Made by a program: the position numbers and the translations under genes. The notes below the pieces were generated by a model that was given only the letters and a program-made list of their open reading frames with translations, was not told where the DNA came from and did no database searches. A stretch of DNA of 64,000 nucleotides from an uncultured Psychromonas sp. (GTDB lineage Bacteria > Pseudomonadota > Gammaproteobacteria > Enterobacterales > Psychromonadaceae), in assembly GCF_947489755.1 (NCBI RefSeq), contig NZ_CANLFB010000009.1:1-64000 (forward strand), in the 5' to 3' direction. Below are positions 27,767 through 38,199 of this stretch, in pieces. The first letter of the stretch is position 1; each line of letters begins with the position of its first letter.

Positions 27767-30700
27767 ATGTCATCATTAATTGCTGTAGATACTCTACGTG
27801 AAGATTTTATAGAGTCTGACTTAGCGACGTTATGGTCTCTCATATCACCATTGTATATGGTGGATGAGTCATTTTGGTTAGAACAGCTATTACCATTAGC
27901 GACACCGTCAAAGGATGAGTTTAATTTAATTAATGATCATGCGGCTGATTTGATTAAACGTGTGCGTAAAGATAAAAATGCAGTGCATATGATTGATGCC
28001 TTATTGGTTGAATACAGTCTCGATACCAAAGAAGGTATTTTACTGATGTGTTTAGCGGAAGCATTAATGCGCGTGCCAGATAAAGAAACGGCTGATGCAC
28101 TGATTAAAGACAAATTAAGTGTTGCTGATTGGAAATCACATCTTAAAAAATCTGACTCTGTCTTTGTTAATGCCTCAACGTGGGGATTATTGTTAACAGG
28201 TAAAATTGTCAATATAGAGAAAACCACTAAAAAGAATGTAACTGGTGTGCTTAGTAACCTCGTTAATAAGTTGTCTGAGCCGGTGATTCGTCAAGCAATG
28301 AATCAAGCAATGAAAATAATGGGACATCAGTTTGTACTGGGTCGAAGTATTGAAGAAGCACAAAAGAATGGTCAGCCTTTTATCGACCAAGGCAGCAGTT
28401 ATTCCTTTGATATGTTGGGTGAGTCTGCTCTAACAGCCAGTGATGCTAAAAAATACTTTAACGATTATATGACAGCCATTGAATCAGTAGGGCATAGAAC
28501 GTTAAATCAAGCAGATCAAACCAACGCAGCGACTGTGTCTATTAAATTGTCTGCATTACATCCACGTTACGAAGTGGCTAATAGAGAGCGAGTTATGACC
28601 GAGATGTTTGATACGGTGTTGTTACTCATTGAAAAAGCACGTGAATTAAAAGTAGGTTTAACCATTGATGCAGAAGAAGCAGATCGTTTAGAGCTTTCAT
28701 TACACTTATTTGAAAAATTATATCGTCACCCAACAACACAAGGTTGGGGGAAATTAGGCATTGTTATTCAAACCTACAGTAAGCGCGCATTACCTGTATT
28801 GACATGGTTAGCTGCGTTAGCAAAAGAGCAGGGGGATGTGATCCCTTTACGTTTAGTGAAAGGCGCTTACTGGGATACCGAAATTAAACTATCTCAACAA
28901 AATGGGTTTGCAGATTATCCTGTTTACACTCGCAAAGAAGCCACGGATGTTTCTTACCTTGCTTGTGCTCGTTTTCTATTAAGTGCACATATTGAAGGGC
29001 TTATATATCCTCAATTTGCGACTCATAATGCGCACACTGTGGCGGCGATAACAACAATGGCACAACATCAATCTTATGAGTTTCAACGCTTACATGGCAT
29101 GGGAGACGCTTTATATTATCATGTGATGGAGATGTTCAAGAGTAATGTGCGTATCTATGCGCCAGTGGGTAACCATAAAGATCTTTTACCGTACTTAGTG
29201 AGACGTCTATTAGAAAATGGTGCTAACAGTTCATTCGTTCATAGATTGGTTGATGCAAATTGTCCTATTGAAGAATTAACAGAGCATCCAGTGGATACGT
29301 TATTAAGACGTCCAACATTACATAATAGTTTGATTGTTTTACCGCCGTCTATTTTTACCGATAGAAAGAACTCACGTAGCGTTAATATCGATATTGAAAG
29401 TGAGTTAGCACCGTTAGAAGAAGCAATAAAAGCCTTCGATGGGCATTATTGGCAAGCAGGACCGATCGTCGATGGTGTTATGCATACCGATGCAGCACAT
29501 GATGCGACTCTACAACGTTGTACTGCCCCTTATGATCGCACCATTGATGTGGGTTCAGTTTTGTTCTCAACACCTGAGATGATTGAAAACGCATTAACAA
29601 GCGCGCACAGTTATTATGAATATTGGAATAATACTGAAGTTGATCAACGTGCTCAGTGTTTATATAACTTAGCCGACCTACTTGAAGAGAATATGCCTGA
29701 GTTGATTGCGTTATGCCACCAAGAAGCAGGCAAAACCATTCATGATTGTATTGATGAAGTCCGTGAAGCGATAGACTTCTGTCGTTACTATGGACAACAA
29801 GCTATTTACAGTCTTTCATTCAGTGAAGCGAATGTGAGCTTTGATAACATCATTCAAGAAGTGCGTCGTAAAGGTAAGGGCGTATTTGTTTGTATTAGTC
29901 CATGGAATTTCCCGTTAGCGATTTTCCTTGGCCAAATTAGTGCGGCACTAGTCACTGGTAATACTGTGATTGCAAAACCTGCTGAACAAACGTCATTAAT
30001 TGCAGCGCGCGCAGTCTCTTTAATGTTAGAAGCGGGGTTCCCAGAGCAAGCCATTCACTTGTTAACGGGTAATGGGGCTGAAATTGGTTCTGCTTTAACG
30101 TCTGATACTCGTATTGCGGGCGTTGTATTTACAGGTTCAACCAATACTGCTCAAGCAATTAACCGTAATTTAGCCAAAAGAGAGGCATTACCTGCTACTT
30201 TTGTGGCTGAAACGGGTGGCCAAAATGCCATGATTGTTGATAGTACTGCGTTACCAGAGCAAGTTGTTCGTGATGTCGTTCGTTCAGCATTTGCATCAGC
30301 AGGCCAACGCTGCTCGGCATTACGAGTACTGTTTATTCAAGAAGATATTGCTGAACGTGTGATTGAGTTAATCAAAGGGGCAATGAAAGAGTTATCAGTT
30401 GGTTTACCGTATTTACATAGTACGGATGTCGGGCCGGTCATTGATAAAACGGCTAAAGATAAGTTGAGTCAGCATATACAGACGATGGCTAAACAACATA
30501 CTTTATTGGCACAGGTCGAACTTAATGAGTGTTGCAGTAAAGGTGACTTTATTCCACCAACAGCAATCGAAATAGATCATTTAGGGCAACTAACGGAAGA
30601 GCAGTTTGGGCCGATCTTGCACGTTATTCGCTTTAAGTCATCAGAGTTAGAGCAAGTGGTCGATCAAATTAATAATACCGGATTTGGCTTAACCATGGGG

Positions 30701-30946
30701 ATACACAGTCGTAATGAAACGACTTATACGCAAATTGCTAATTCAAGTCGTGTTGGAAACTGTTATATCAATCGTGACCAAGTGGGGGCTGTTGTTGGTG
30801 TTCAACCGTTTGGTGGTCAAGGTTTATCTGGTACAGGGCCTAAAGCGGGTGGACCACGTTATATTCATCGCTTTACTAAACAAGTATTAAATTCGGTTGT
30901 GATGGATACTGATAAAACAGATCCAATCAATTTTGAAACAGTATAA
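27767..30946 (+). CDS. putA: Bifunctional proline dehydrogenase / glutamate-semialdehyde dehydrogenase PutA
   Basis: PutA oxidises proline to pyrroline-5-carboxylate (FAD) and on to glutamate (NAD). The first half is the proline dehydrogenase barrel (RLVKGAYWDTEIK, FATHNAHTV, LHGMGDALY). The second half is an aldehyde dehydrogenase with CISPWNFPLAIF, FTGSTNTAQ, AETGGQNAMIVD and catalytic Cys in SAGQRCSALRVLF. At 1059 residues it is a short (type A) PutA: no ribbon-helix-helix DNA-binding domain at the N-terminus and no C-terminal extension, so it should not autorepress. ATG 27767 with AGGAG upstream is preferred to TTG 27761. The next gene follows after 11 bases. Confidence 0.95.
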   Translation: MSSLIAVDTLREDFIESDLATLWSLISPLYMVDESFWLEQLLPLATPSKDEFNLINDHAADLIKRVRKDKNAVHMIDALLVEYSLDTKEGILLMCLAEALMRVPDKETADALIKDKLSVADWKSHLKKSDSVFVNASTWGLLLTGKIVNIEKTTKKNVTGVLSNLVNKLSEPVIRQAMNQAMKIMGHQFVLGRSIEEAQKNGQPFIDQGSSYSFDMLGESALTASDAKKYFNDYMTAIESVGHRTLNQADQTNAATVSIKLSALHPRYEVANRERVMTEMFDTVLLLIEKARELKVGLTIDAEEADRLELSLHLFEKLYRHPTTQGWGKLGIVIQTYSKRALPVLTWLAALAKEQGDVIPLRLVKGAYWDTEIKLSQQNGFADYPVYTRKEATDVSYLACARFLLSAHIEGLIYPQFATHNAHTVAAITTMAQHQSYEFQRLHGMGDALYYHVMEMFKSNVRIYAPVGNHKDLLPYLVRRLLENGANSSFVHRLVDANCPIEELTEHPVDTLLRRPTLHNSLIVLPPSIFTDRKNSRSVNIDIESELAPLEEAIKAFDGHYWQAGPIVDGVMHTDAAHDATLQRCTAPYDRTIDVGSVLFSTPEMIENALTSAHSYYEYWNNTEVDQRAQCLYNLADLLEENMPELIALCHQEAGKTIHDCIDEVREAIDFCRYYGQQAIYSLSFSEANVSFDNIIQEVRRKGKGVFVCISPWNFPLAIFLGQISAALVTGNTVIAKPAEQTSLIAARAVSLMLEAGFPEQAIHLLTGNGAEIGSALTSDTRIAGVVFTGSTNTAQAINRNLAKREALPATFVAETGGQNAMIVDSTALPEQVVRDVVRSAFASAGQRCSALRVLFIQEDIAERVIELIKGAMKELSVGLPYLHSTDVGPVIDKTAKDKLSQHIQTMAKQHTLLAQVELNECCSKGDFIPPTAIEIDHLGQLTEEQFGPILHVIRFKSSELEQVVDQINNTGFGLTMGIHSRNETTYTQIANSSRVGNCYINRDQVGAVVGVQPFGGQGLSGTGPKAGGPRYIHRFTKQVLNSVVMDTDKTDPINFETV

Positions 30947-30957
30947 AGGAGTTAATC

Positions 30958-31692
30958 ATGTCTAAATCAATTCAAGATTCAAATGACCAATCATCAACAT
31001 CAGTCATTAAACAAGCAACATCAGCATGGTTAACTTGGAATGCTATTGAGATTGAACAACGTATTACATTAATCAGCCAATGGAGTGAGCTCTTAAAGTT
31101 ACAACACAGTTTGGGGCTATTGCCGGGGCAAATGGTTGATTTTCATAGTTTACATGCTGTGCCGCTTATTTCTTCAGGTGAAGAGATGCCAGGACCGACA
31201 GGGGAAAGTAACGTATTAAGTACCTCAGGACGTGGCCCATTTGTGATCATGGCAGAACAAGACGCACCGATCGAAGCTTTTATTGCGTTGGTAAGTTGTG
31301 CGCTTGTGGCAGGTAATAGCGTTGTAATGGCTGCTTTATCTGAGCATGAAGACATCATTAGTACGCTTGAGCAAGTCTGTGTTTTTTCTGATATCGACAT
31401 GCCGATCATTACTGTCAAAGATAATAATGAACTTGAAAATGTGATTATTAATCCTGCTATTGCAGGTGTGGGCTATGTAGGAAGTGAAGCAGAAGCCATT
31501 CGTTTAAATCGAGTATTAGCAGAGCGTGATGGGCAAATTGCATTATTAATTGTTGAAACGGATTTGCAAGGATTAGAAATGGTACGAGACCAAAGTTTAG
31601 TATTACGCTTTATCACTGAAAAAACCTTAACCACTAATGTCACTGCCGTCGGAGGAAACGCCACCTTATTAGCATTAGGGTGTGGTGATTAA
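30958..31692 (+). CDS. Truncated aldehyde-dehydrogenase-like protein, putA partner
   Basis: 244 residues resembling only the NAD-binding part of an aldehyde dehydrogenase: GRGPFVIMAEQDAPIEAF and ALVAGNSVVMAA align with the PWNxP and GNxVVxKP region, and VGYVGSEAEAIRLNRVLA with the FTGS region. The catalytic Cys and Glu motifs are missing. Similar short proteins, labelled 1-pyrroline-5-carboxylate dehydrogenase, follow putA in some Vibrio-type genomes, so it is probably a maintained gene and not a random relic. It has a ribosome site (AAAGGAG) and is co-transcribed with putA. Its role is unknown. Confidence 0.7.
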   Translation: MSKSIQDSNDQSSTSVIKQATSAWLTWNAIEIEQRITLISQWSELLKLQHSLGLLPGQMVDFHSLHAVPLISSGEEMPGPTGESNVLSTSGRGPFVIMAEQDAPIEAFIALVSCALVAGNSVVMAALSEHEDIISTLEQVCVFSDIDMPIITVKDNNELENVIINPAIAGVGYVGSEAEAIRLNRVLAERDGQIALLIVETDLQGLEMVRDQSLVLRFITEKTLTTNVTAVGGNATLLALGCGD

Positions 31693-31805
31693 TGATAGAG
31701 AGATCATTTATTGCTGGTTATATTTTACTAAAGCTTTAGTAATAAGGCTTTAGTTATGAGGTTTTAGTCATGATATTGATATGACCCCAATAAAATACAA
31801 GTAAC

Positions 31806-31838
31806 AAAAAAGCCACGTAACAAAAACGTGGCTTTTTT
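31806..31838. terminator. Bidirectional terminator after the put operon
   Basis: Stem AGCCACGT / ACGTGGCT with a seven-base loop, flanked by A-run and T-run, between convergent genes. Confidence 0.88.
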
Positions 31839-31922
31839 GATCTGTATAGACAAAATCAGTCAATGTCGATTAACTTGTCAGAAGTTAGCTTTCAATAACT
31901 GTAAGGCTATTTCGCCGAAAAT

Positions 31923-32645
31923 TTATTCAGGTAAAATGCCATTATGGTATACGTTTTGTACATCATCACATTCGTCTAACATTTCTAAGAATTTTTCAAA
32001 CTTTTCAACATGCTCTTCAGTGACTTCAGTATCAGATTGTGGCACATAGGTGATTTCTTCAACTTCAAGCTCTGTCTCTGGGTAAATAGCATGCAATGCT
32101 ACTTTGGCATTGTTAAATTCAGTGTGAGGGCAGAATACAGATATTTTGCCGTCTTCAGCGACTACATCTACCACATCAACATCAGCCATCATTAATTCTT
32201 CGAGCACAGCTTCGTCATCTTCACCATCAAATACAAATACAGCTTGGTGTTCAAACATGTGAGCAACGGTGCCAGGAGAACCAATTTTTGCACCCGTTTT
32301 ATTGAAACAGTTACGAACATCAGTCCAAGTACGGTTACCATTATCAGTTAAACAGTCAACAATGACAGAACAACCACCAGGTCCAAAACCTTCGTAGCTT
32401 GCACGTACATAATCTTCTCCGCCGCCGCCTTTTGCTTTATCAATCGCTCGGTCAATAACATGTGCAGGTACTTGATCTTTTTTAGCTTTATCAATTAAAC
32501 GACGAAGTGTTAGGTTACCGTCTGGGTCAAATCCACCATTTTTTGCACAAACATATATTTCTTTACCGTATTTTGAGTAAACTTTAGTTTTAGCGCCAGC
32601 CGTTTTTGCCATGTCTAATTTTTTGTTTTGATATGCTCTTCCCAT
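31923..32645 (-). CDS. YebC/PmpR-family protein (YeeN-like)
   Basis: A 240-residue YebC-family protein with [17 protein letters not shown] and [19 protein letters not shown]. The N-terminus [20 protein letters not shown] and [17 protein letters not shown] fits the YeeN subgroup better than canonical YebC adjacent to ruvC. Family members act as transcriptional regulators or relieve ribosome stalling at proline stretches. The C-terminal acidic domain ([19 protein letters not shown]) is intact. Confidence 0.88.
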   Translation of the reverse strand: MGRAYQNKKLDMAKTAGAKTKVYSKYGKEIYVCAKNGGFDPDGNLTLRRLIDKAKKDQVPAHVIDRAIDKAKGGGGEDYVRASYEGFGPGGCSVIVDCLTDNGNRTWTDVRNCFNKTGAKIGSPGTVAHMFEHQAVFVFDGEDDEAVLEELMMADVDVVDVVAEDGKISVFCPHTEFNNAKVALHAIYPETELEVEEITYVPQSDTEVTEEHVEKFEKFLEMLDECDDVQNVYHNGILPE

Positions 32646-32834
32646 CTGAATGCTCTCTTGTGTTAATGGATTGTCCGGAAAAAATAATGGTCAGAATTTT
32701 AGCCTGTAATGACTTCTGGTGCTAGAGCCTGTCAGTGATTTTAACGATTAAGTTGATGTTTTTTATCTTAATCAATGAATTAACTGAATATAGATTGAAA
32801 ATTCATGTTAGTGAAGAGGTGTCACACCGTTTAT

Positions 32835-34514
32835 TTACGGTGCTTGATAAGGCGATATTTGTAAGCAGTTATTTATAATGGAAACCGTACTCGCTTCAAA
32901 CTCTTCTGTACTTGACCAGATTTGTGTATCAAGACTCACAATGGTATCACTGTATAGCTTTTTGGTGGCGGTTAAATAAGTACTTTGATAAGACTGCTCT
33001 AGTTTAACTTTAATCGTAGCGAGTGTTGCCTGAACTTGATCGCTTTTATCTCGATATTGCTGTTTTTCAAGAAATATTTGTTTTTTAGTTTTTTTACGTA
33101 CTGTTATGTCGGCAATAGAATCTGCTCTATCTTCTGCTTTCTTAAATTGATTTATCATTTTATCAAATAGTTGAACTTCTTTAATGCATTTATTCTTTGC
33201 AAGTTCTAATTCTTTAGCACTACTGATTAAATTTATAATTGTTTTAGTGCTACCTGCTGTACCAATAGTGACGGCTTTAATACCCTTGTGGCTGGTTGTC
33301 GACCCACCGATAATAGTGCCTTGGCTGAATGTATTATTATGAACAAAAACAGTGCCTTTACATTGTGTTTCACAATGAATCAATTGATTGGACAGCGTTA
33401 TGTTTTTAGCAACATTTAAACTCGCATACTGTGCAATAGTACCGGTTAAATTTCCACTACACTTTATTTTACAACTGAAGTCTTCATCTGATTTATTATG
33501 GTGGCCAATAATGGTCATTTCAACGGTTAAATCACCGCCAGAAATAACTTCTGCTGATTCAATAACCCCTAAAACGGTAATATCACCACTGGCTTTTACT
33601 TTCATGTTTTCATGTATATCACCCGTGATGACGATGGTGCCATCGTAGATAACATTACCTGATCTATTGTCGACGTTTTCTAATAGTAAAACGTCATCTA
33701 TTTTTATGAAGTTATTTTTATCGAGTGGAATTCCGTAAGTAGTTGCGATGAGCTGTAAAGGATTGTTAGGGTCAACATGAACATTTTTATCAACGATAAA
33801 AGACGCATCTTTTGCTGGTAAGGGCTCAATTATTTCAGCGGTTACTTTTCGGCCTGGTTTACCTTCGATCATCGGTATTTTTTTCATTAATACCGTTCCC
33901 GCTTTGACTGTGATCGATTGGCCTAAATCGAGCATATCGACTTTGCCATTCTCTAATAGTTTAGGTTGAGGTTTACGATGGCTTTCAGTATTGACTAACT
34001 TTTCAAACCTTGCATTAACACCATTAACAGCAGGTGTTCCATTCGCTATATTAATTTTGAATACCTTACCAGGTTTTTCATTTTTACAAATATTCAATAA
34101 ACCAAATACATTTTTGGTTAATAATCCGAATTTTAAACCTAAGTGGTCACATTTGTTTTTTATATCATTCAAGGTAATGGGTGCGCCGCCATAGGCTGTT
34201 GTTATTGTTGCTGAGGCGCTTAAAGCATCATCGGATATGATAATGTCTAACAATGCATCTTGTTTATCAGCAATAACAATAGGGGCAAATGCAATCGCTT
34301 CATCTTCGGTTAGATCCTGTAAAGAGTTTAGGGCGATGACCGCACTTTCTATTCCTTCAAGGTTCACTTTAAATAAAGGTAAAGCGGGGTTGTTTAATAA
34401 ATTAGTTATATCATCTGCACTGATTTCAGCGTAAATAGGTGTTATTTTGAGTAATAGCTGCGCGCTATCAGAACTTAACACAATTTGTTGCATTGACAGG
34501 CTAGATTGATTCAT
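32835..34514 (-). CDS. FapA-family (DUF342) protein
   Basis: A DUF342/FapA protein of 559 residues. After a variable N-terminus comes the repeat-rich beta-helix region (GNVIYDGTIVITGDIHENMK, VKASGDITVLGVIESAEVIS, GDLTVEMTIIGHH) with polar ladder-like glycine turns, followed by a C-terminal coiled coil (about 440-520). In Vibrio, FapA helps polar flagellar assembly or signalling. No flagellar genes are in this window, so the local context gives no further clue. Confidence 0.82.
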   Translation of the reverse strand: MNQSSLSMQQIVLSSDSAQLLLKITPIYAEISADDITNLLNNPALPLFKVNLEGIESAVIALNSLQDLTEDEAIAFAPIVIADKQDALLDIIISDDALSASATITTAYGGAPITLNDIKNKCDHLGLKFGLLTKNVFGLLNICKNEKPGKVFKINIANGTPAVNGVNARFEKLVNTESHRKPQPKLLENGKVDMLDLGQSITVKAGTVLMKKIPMIEGKPGRKVTAEIIEPLPAKDASFIVDKNVHVDPNNPLQLIATTYGIPLDKNNFIKIDDVLLLENVDNRSGNVIYDGTIVITGDIHENMKVKASGDITVLGVIESAEVISGGDLTVEMTIIGHHNKSDEDFSCKIKCSGNLTGTIAQYASLNVAKNITLSNQLIHCETQCKGTVFVHNNTFSQGTIIGGSTTSHKGIKAVTIGTAGSTKTIINLISSAKELELAKNKCIKEVQLFDKMINQFKKAEDRADSIADITVRKKTKKQIFLEKQQYRDKSDQVQATLATIKVKLEQSYQSTYLTATKKLYSDTIVSLDTQIWSSTEEFEASTVSIINNCLQISPYQAP

Positions 34515-34629
34515 GAATACCTATTTAGTAGTGTGGTTGCAGTAATAATAAACTAAATATTTAAAGTTCACATTATATTCAATCTATTTAAAGTCAACTA
34601 GATGTCATAATGTGAACTTGTTTGCAAGA

Positions 34630-36282
34630 TTAAGAACTACATGACAGTGCAGAACACCCAAACTTATTCATCGCCCAGTCAGGACGTTTCATTTCAAACT
34701 GTTTATATTGCTCTTGTTGTTGATAAGGTTTTTTTAATAATTCAGAAAGTATTGAAACACGTGAATAGTCGCCATTTTCAGCTAATTCAATGGCCTCTTG
34801 AACTTGAAAGTTACGTAAAATATAACAAGGGTTAACGTTATCCATCATTTCTTTACGCGCTACATCATTTATTGACGCGAGTAATAGCCTTGATTGGTAC
34901 TTAGTTAACCATTCAACGAGTATAGATAAATAATCTTCTGTTATTTCTTCCATATTATAAAAACATTCTGAAAAATGAGTGGTTAATAAATCTGTGTTGT
35001 GGAGATCAAAGTCACTGTTTAAGTTTGCAAGGTGTCTATAAAATAAGGTCATATCCGTACTCACGCGAGATAATAACGGCTCTAACGCTTTACATAACAA
35101 CACATCTGATTCAATTAACGCGCCGTTTTCTTGGGTTTGTTGAACTGGAATACCTAGTTTACTACGCATCATCGCTAACCATTTATCTTGATAAATTTGT
35201 GTATAGCTAGTGATTATTTCTTGCAGTGGTTCTGCTTCATCAATTAATGGATATATCGCATTGGCCAGTTGAAATAAGTTCCACTGACCAATATAACCCT
35301 GTTGACCAAAGCGATAACGTTTCTCACCTGCATCAGAGGTGTTGGGTGTCCAATTCAGGTCAAAGTTATCAATCCAACCGTAAGGGCCAAAGTCAATGGT
35401 TTCACCGATCAGTGACATATTATCGGTATTCAGTACGCCATGCACAAAGCCAACTCGCATCCATTCTACTATTAACTGTGCCGTACGCTCACAGACTTCA
35501 GAGAACCATTGTAAGTACACCGATTTATCAATCACGCCAGTTGCAGGTACAAGGTGCGGATAATCATGCTTAATACTGTATTCGAGTGTTTGTTTTAATA
35601 AATCTAAATCACCACGTGTTGAAGGTAGTTGTAGTGAGCCAAAACGTAAAAAGGAAGGGGAGACTCTAGCAACGATTGCACAAGGCTCATAAGCTGCTCT
35701 GCCATCATAAAGTTTATCTCGAATGACTTCTTCACCTGTTAGGATCAAACTGAGAGCGCGCGTTGTAGGAATACCTAAATGGAACATAGCTTCAGAGCAT
35801 AAATACTCACGGATCGATGAACGTAACACCGCCATGCCGTCAGCTCTGCGCGAATAGGGCGTTTTGCCTGATCCTTTTAACTGTAAAGTGACATAGTCGT
35901 TTCTGTTTTCACTGTCTTCATTGCCTTCATTCTTTTTAGTTTTATATTGCCCTAAGTTAATTGCGCGCCCGTCACCCAATTGTCCTGCCCATTGACCAAA
36001 CTGATGTCCACCATAATTCATCGCATAAGGTTGCATCGTTGAATCAAGATGATTACCACTGATTAAATCCGCAAAGTCAGTTGACGCTAATGCTGTCTTA
36101 GAAAAACCTAATTGAATGGCTAATACATCGTTACAACAAATAATCTTAGAATATTTTGTCGGCGCTGGTGCCACAAATGAGTAGGCAGCATGTTCAACAC
36201 TGCGAGATGTATTTGTTAAATTTGAATCTGCAGGCAATGAAGAAACAAATACGGGATGTAATGGAGGTAATAAATGACTCAT
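34630..36282 (-). CDS. selO: Protein adenylyltransferase SelO (YdiU)
   Basis: SelO is a pseudokinase-fold enzyme that transfers AMP to protein hydroxyls. Visible signatures are GHQFGQWAGQLGDGRAI, LQLKGSGKTPYSRRADG, REYLCSEAMFHLGIPTTRAL and VHGVLNTDNMSLIGETIDFG. The C-terminal end CSALSCSS keeps the redox Cys motif of the family. The open frame reaches 36414, but ATG 36282 (MSHLLPPLHP...) follows TAGGAAC and matches where family members start, giving 550 residues. It is monocistronic. Confidence 0.92.
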   Translation of the reverse strand: MSHLLPPLHPVFVSSLPADSNLTNTSRSVEHAAYSFVAPAPTKYSKIICCNDVLAIQLGFSKTALASTDFADLISGNHLDSTMQPYAMNYGGHQFGQWAGQLGDGRAINLGQYKTKKNEGNEDSENRNDYVTLQLKGSGKTPYSRRADGMAVLRSSIREYLCSEAMFHLGIPTTRALSLILTGEEVIRDKLYDGRAAYEPCAIVARVSPSFLRFGSLQLPSTRGDLDLLKQTLEYSIKHDYPHLVPATGVIDKSVYLQWFSEVCERTAQLIVEWMRVGFVHGVLNTDNMSLIGETIDFGPYGWIDNFDLNWTPNTSDAGEKRYRFGQQGYIGQWNLFQLANAIYPLIDEAEPLQEIITSYTQIYQDKWLAMMRSKLGIPVQQTQENGALIESDVLLCKALEPLLSRVSTDMTLFYRHLANLNSDFDLHNTDLLTTHFSECFYNMEEITEDYLSILVEWLTKYQSRLLLASINDVARKEMMDNVNPCYILRNFQVQEAIELAENGDYSRVSILSELLKKPYQQQEQYKQFEMKRPDWAMNKFGCSALSCSS

Positions 36283-36546
36283 TGATGTTCCTAACGGTAG
36301 CGATGGGAGTTTGATGGCTTGATAACAGCTATTGCGCGATACTGGTTCAGCAAAGAAAGTGTCTAAGTAGAATAGTTCAATTGAATCGTCAAATTGAACG
36401 CTGTAGTAGCGCATTTAAGCTGAACAGGTAAACGGTAGATTTAAGTCAAAAACTTAAATTCAATACTTAACCTGAACACTTAAATGCAATCGCTGTTAAT
36501 AGCGAAGTAGTTAATGGCGTTGTGGCTTTATTAACTATTTAATTAA

Positions 36547-36897
36547 CTATTTAACAGCAGCAATGACTGATATTTCAACTAATAGCACATCTCTCGCCAT
36601 ACTAGCTTCTACACAGGCACGTGCTGGTGCATGACCTTCTGGCACCCATGCATCCCACACTTCATTCATGCCAGCAAAATGTAATGCCATATCTTTAACA
36701 TAAACCGTCGCTGATAACATGTGCTCACGAGAACTACCTGATTCAATCAGCAGCTCATCTACTTTGTCTAGCATAGTTTGTGTTTGTTCTTTAATGTCTT
36801 TAGTGGCATCTGCACACACTTGACCGCATAAATAAACGGTACCATTGTGTTTTACTACTCGGCTCATGCGTTGTTTGGTTTGTTGACGTTCAATCAT
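36547..36897 (-). CDS. RidA family protein (YoaB-like)
   Basis: A 116-residue Rid-family protein with [25 protein letters not shown] and [22 protein letters not shown]. The Arg in PARACVE is the conserved residue that binds the carboxylate in enamine/imine deaminases, so deaminase activity is plausible. It aligns better with YoaB-type members than with RidA itself. The ATG follows AGAGAG; an internal Met11 is a second option. Confidence 0.88.
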   Translation of the reverse strand: MIERQQTKQRMSRVVKHNGTVYLCGQVCADATKDIKEQTQTMLDKVDELLIESGSSREHMLSATVYVKDMALHFAGMNEVWDAWVPEGHAPARACVEASMARDVLLVEISVIAAVK

Positions 36898-37062
36898 TTG
36901 TACTCTCTATCGTTATCATTTTAAAAGGTTAAATAATTGTAACGTCTCAGACTAAAAAGGCGAGCATTTTAGGTGTTTGGAGATAAACAACATGATAGAG
37001 AGTGCTGCTAATGGTAAGTAAACGCACTTTTAAAAGTCATTAACGCTTTGAAAGGGGCTAAT

Positions 37063-38133
37063 TTACACGACGTTATCAGCATATTTTTGTTTTATTGCTA
37101 GAATTTCATCCTGTACTGCAAAGAAAGCATCAACGACGGCGGGGTCAAAGTGACTGCCACTACCTTCCTTAATGATAGAAAACGTTTTGTCTTCTGAAAA
37201 TGATTTTTTATAAGGTCTTTCAGATGAAAGAGCATCAAAGACATCTGCAATGGCGACAATACGCGCTGCAATTGGAATATCGCTTCCTTTTAAACCATCA
37301 GGATAGCCACTTCCATCCCATCTTTCATGGTGAGAACGTGCAATTATTTCACCTAATTGAATCACTTCCGAATCTGAACCCGTCAGAATTTGTGCTCCTA
37401 CAACGGTATGTTGCTTCATGATCACCCATTCATCTGCATCTAATTTACCTGGTTTTAATAGTATGTTGTCCGGTGTCGATATTTTACCCAGATCGTGCAT
37501 ACAAGCTGAAAACAATATATTTTCAGTCATCGTTTCATCAAGGCCAAAACTGCGTGCAACGGCTTCAGAATATAAACTCATGCGTTGTATGTGCGCGCCG
37601 GTTTCTTCGTCTTTATATTCAGCTGCTTTGGTTAATCTATTAATGGTTTCTAGTGAGGCGGCTTTTAGGCTTAGTATCGCTTTTTCTAACGATGCTGTTC
37701 TTGAGGCAACTTCAGCCTCTAACTGTGCTTGATAGTTATCTTTTAAATCGTTGTAATCTTTTATTTTAAGTAAAGATTTTACCCTTGAGTACAGTTCATT
37801 CTTGTCTACAGGTTTAGTAATAAAATCATCACATCCCGCCTCAATACCTTCTATTCGTTCCTTTTTTTCACTGAGTGCCGTGATCAAAATAATTGGAATA
37901 TATTTTGAAGATGCATCATTTCGTATTTTTCGAGTCACTTCAAAGCCGCTTATTCCTGGCATCATTACATCGAGTAAAATAAGGTCAATAGCTTGATTGT
38001 CTAATATATCTAATGCTTCTTGGCCTCTGGTTGCGGCTATAATTTTATATCCCTTAGGTTCAAGATAAGCTTCCATCAATTCAATATTCATAGGGTTATC
38101 ATCGACAACAAGAATAACGGAACTGTTCATCAT
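37063..38133 (-). CDS. Response regulator with HD-GYP phosphodiesterase domain
   Basis: An N-terminal receiver (VVDDNPMN, phospho-acceptor D55 in LILLDVMMPG, Lys in TKPVDKNELY), a short coiled coil, then an HD-GYP domain (ACMHDLGKI, QHTVVGAQIL, RSHHERWDGSGYPDGL), which degrades cyclic di-GMP. The start at 38133 (ATGATG after GGAGA) is better than an ATG 11 codons upstream. It is the last gene of a set of three: hybrid-like kinase, single receiver, then this effector. All residues required for phosphorylation and metal binding appear present. Confidence 0.92.
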   Translation of the reverse strand: MMNSSVILVVDDNPMNIELMEAYLEPKGYKIIAATRGQEALDILDNQAIDLILLDVMMPGISGFEVTRKIRNDASSKYIPIILITALSEKKERIEGIEAGCDDFITKPVDKNELYSRVKSLLKIKDYNDLKDNYQAQLEAEVASRTASLEKAILSLKAASLETINRLTKAAEYKDEETGAHIQRMSLYSEAVARSFGLDETMTENILFSACMHDLGKISTPDNILLKPGKLDADEWVIMKQHTVVGAQILTGSDSEVIQLGEIIARSHHERWDGSGYPDGLKGSDIPIAARIVAIADVFDALSSERPYKKSFSEDKTFSIIKEGSGSHFDPAVVDAFFAVQDEILAIKQKYADNVV

Positions 38134-38199
38134 GTACTTCTCCATGAATGTATTAAATAGTGACAATATATAGCGTCGTAAATAGCGGTATTAAAAAGG

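Noticed and set aside
35226-35573. 115-residue plus-strand ORF
   Set aside because: Shadow of selO on the opposite strand.
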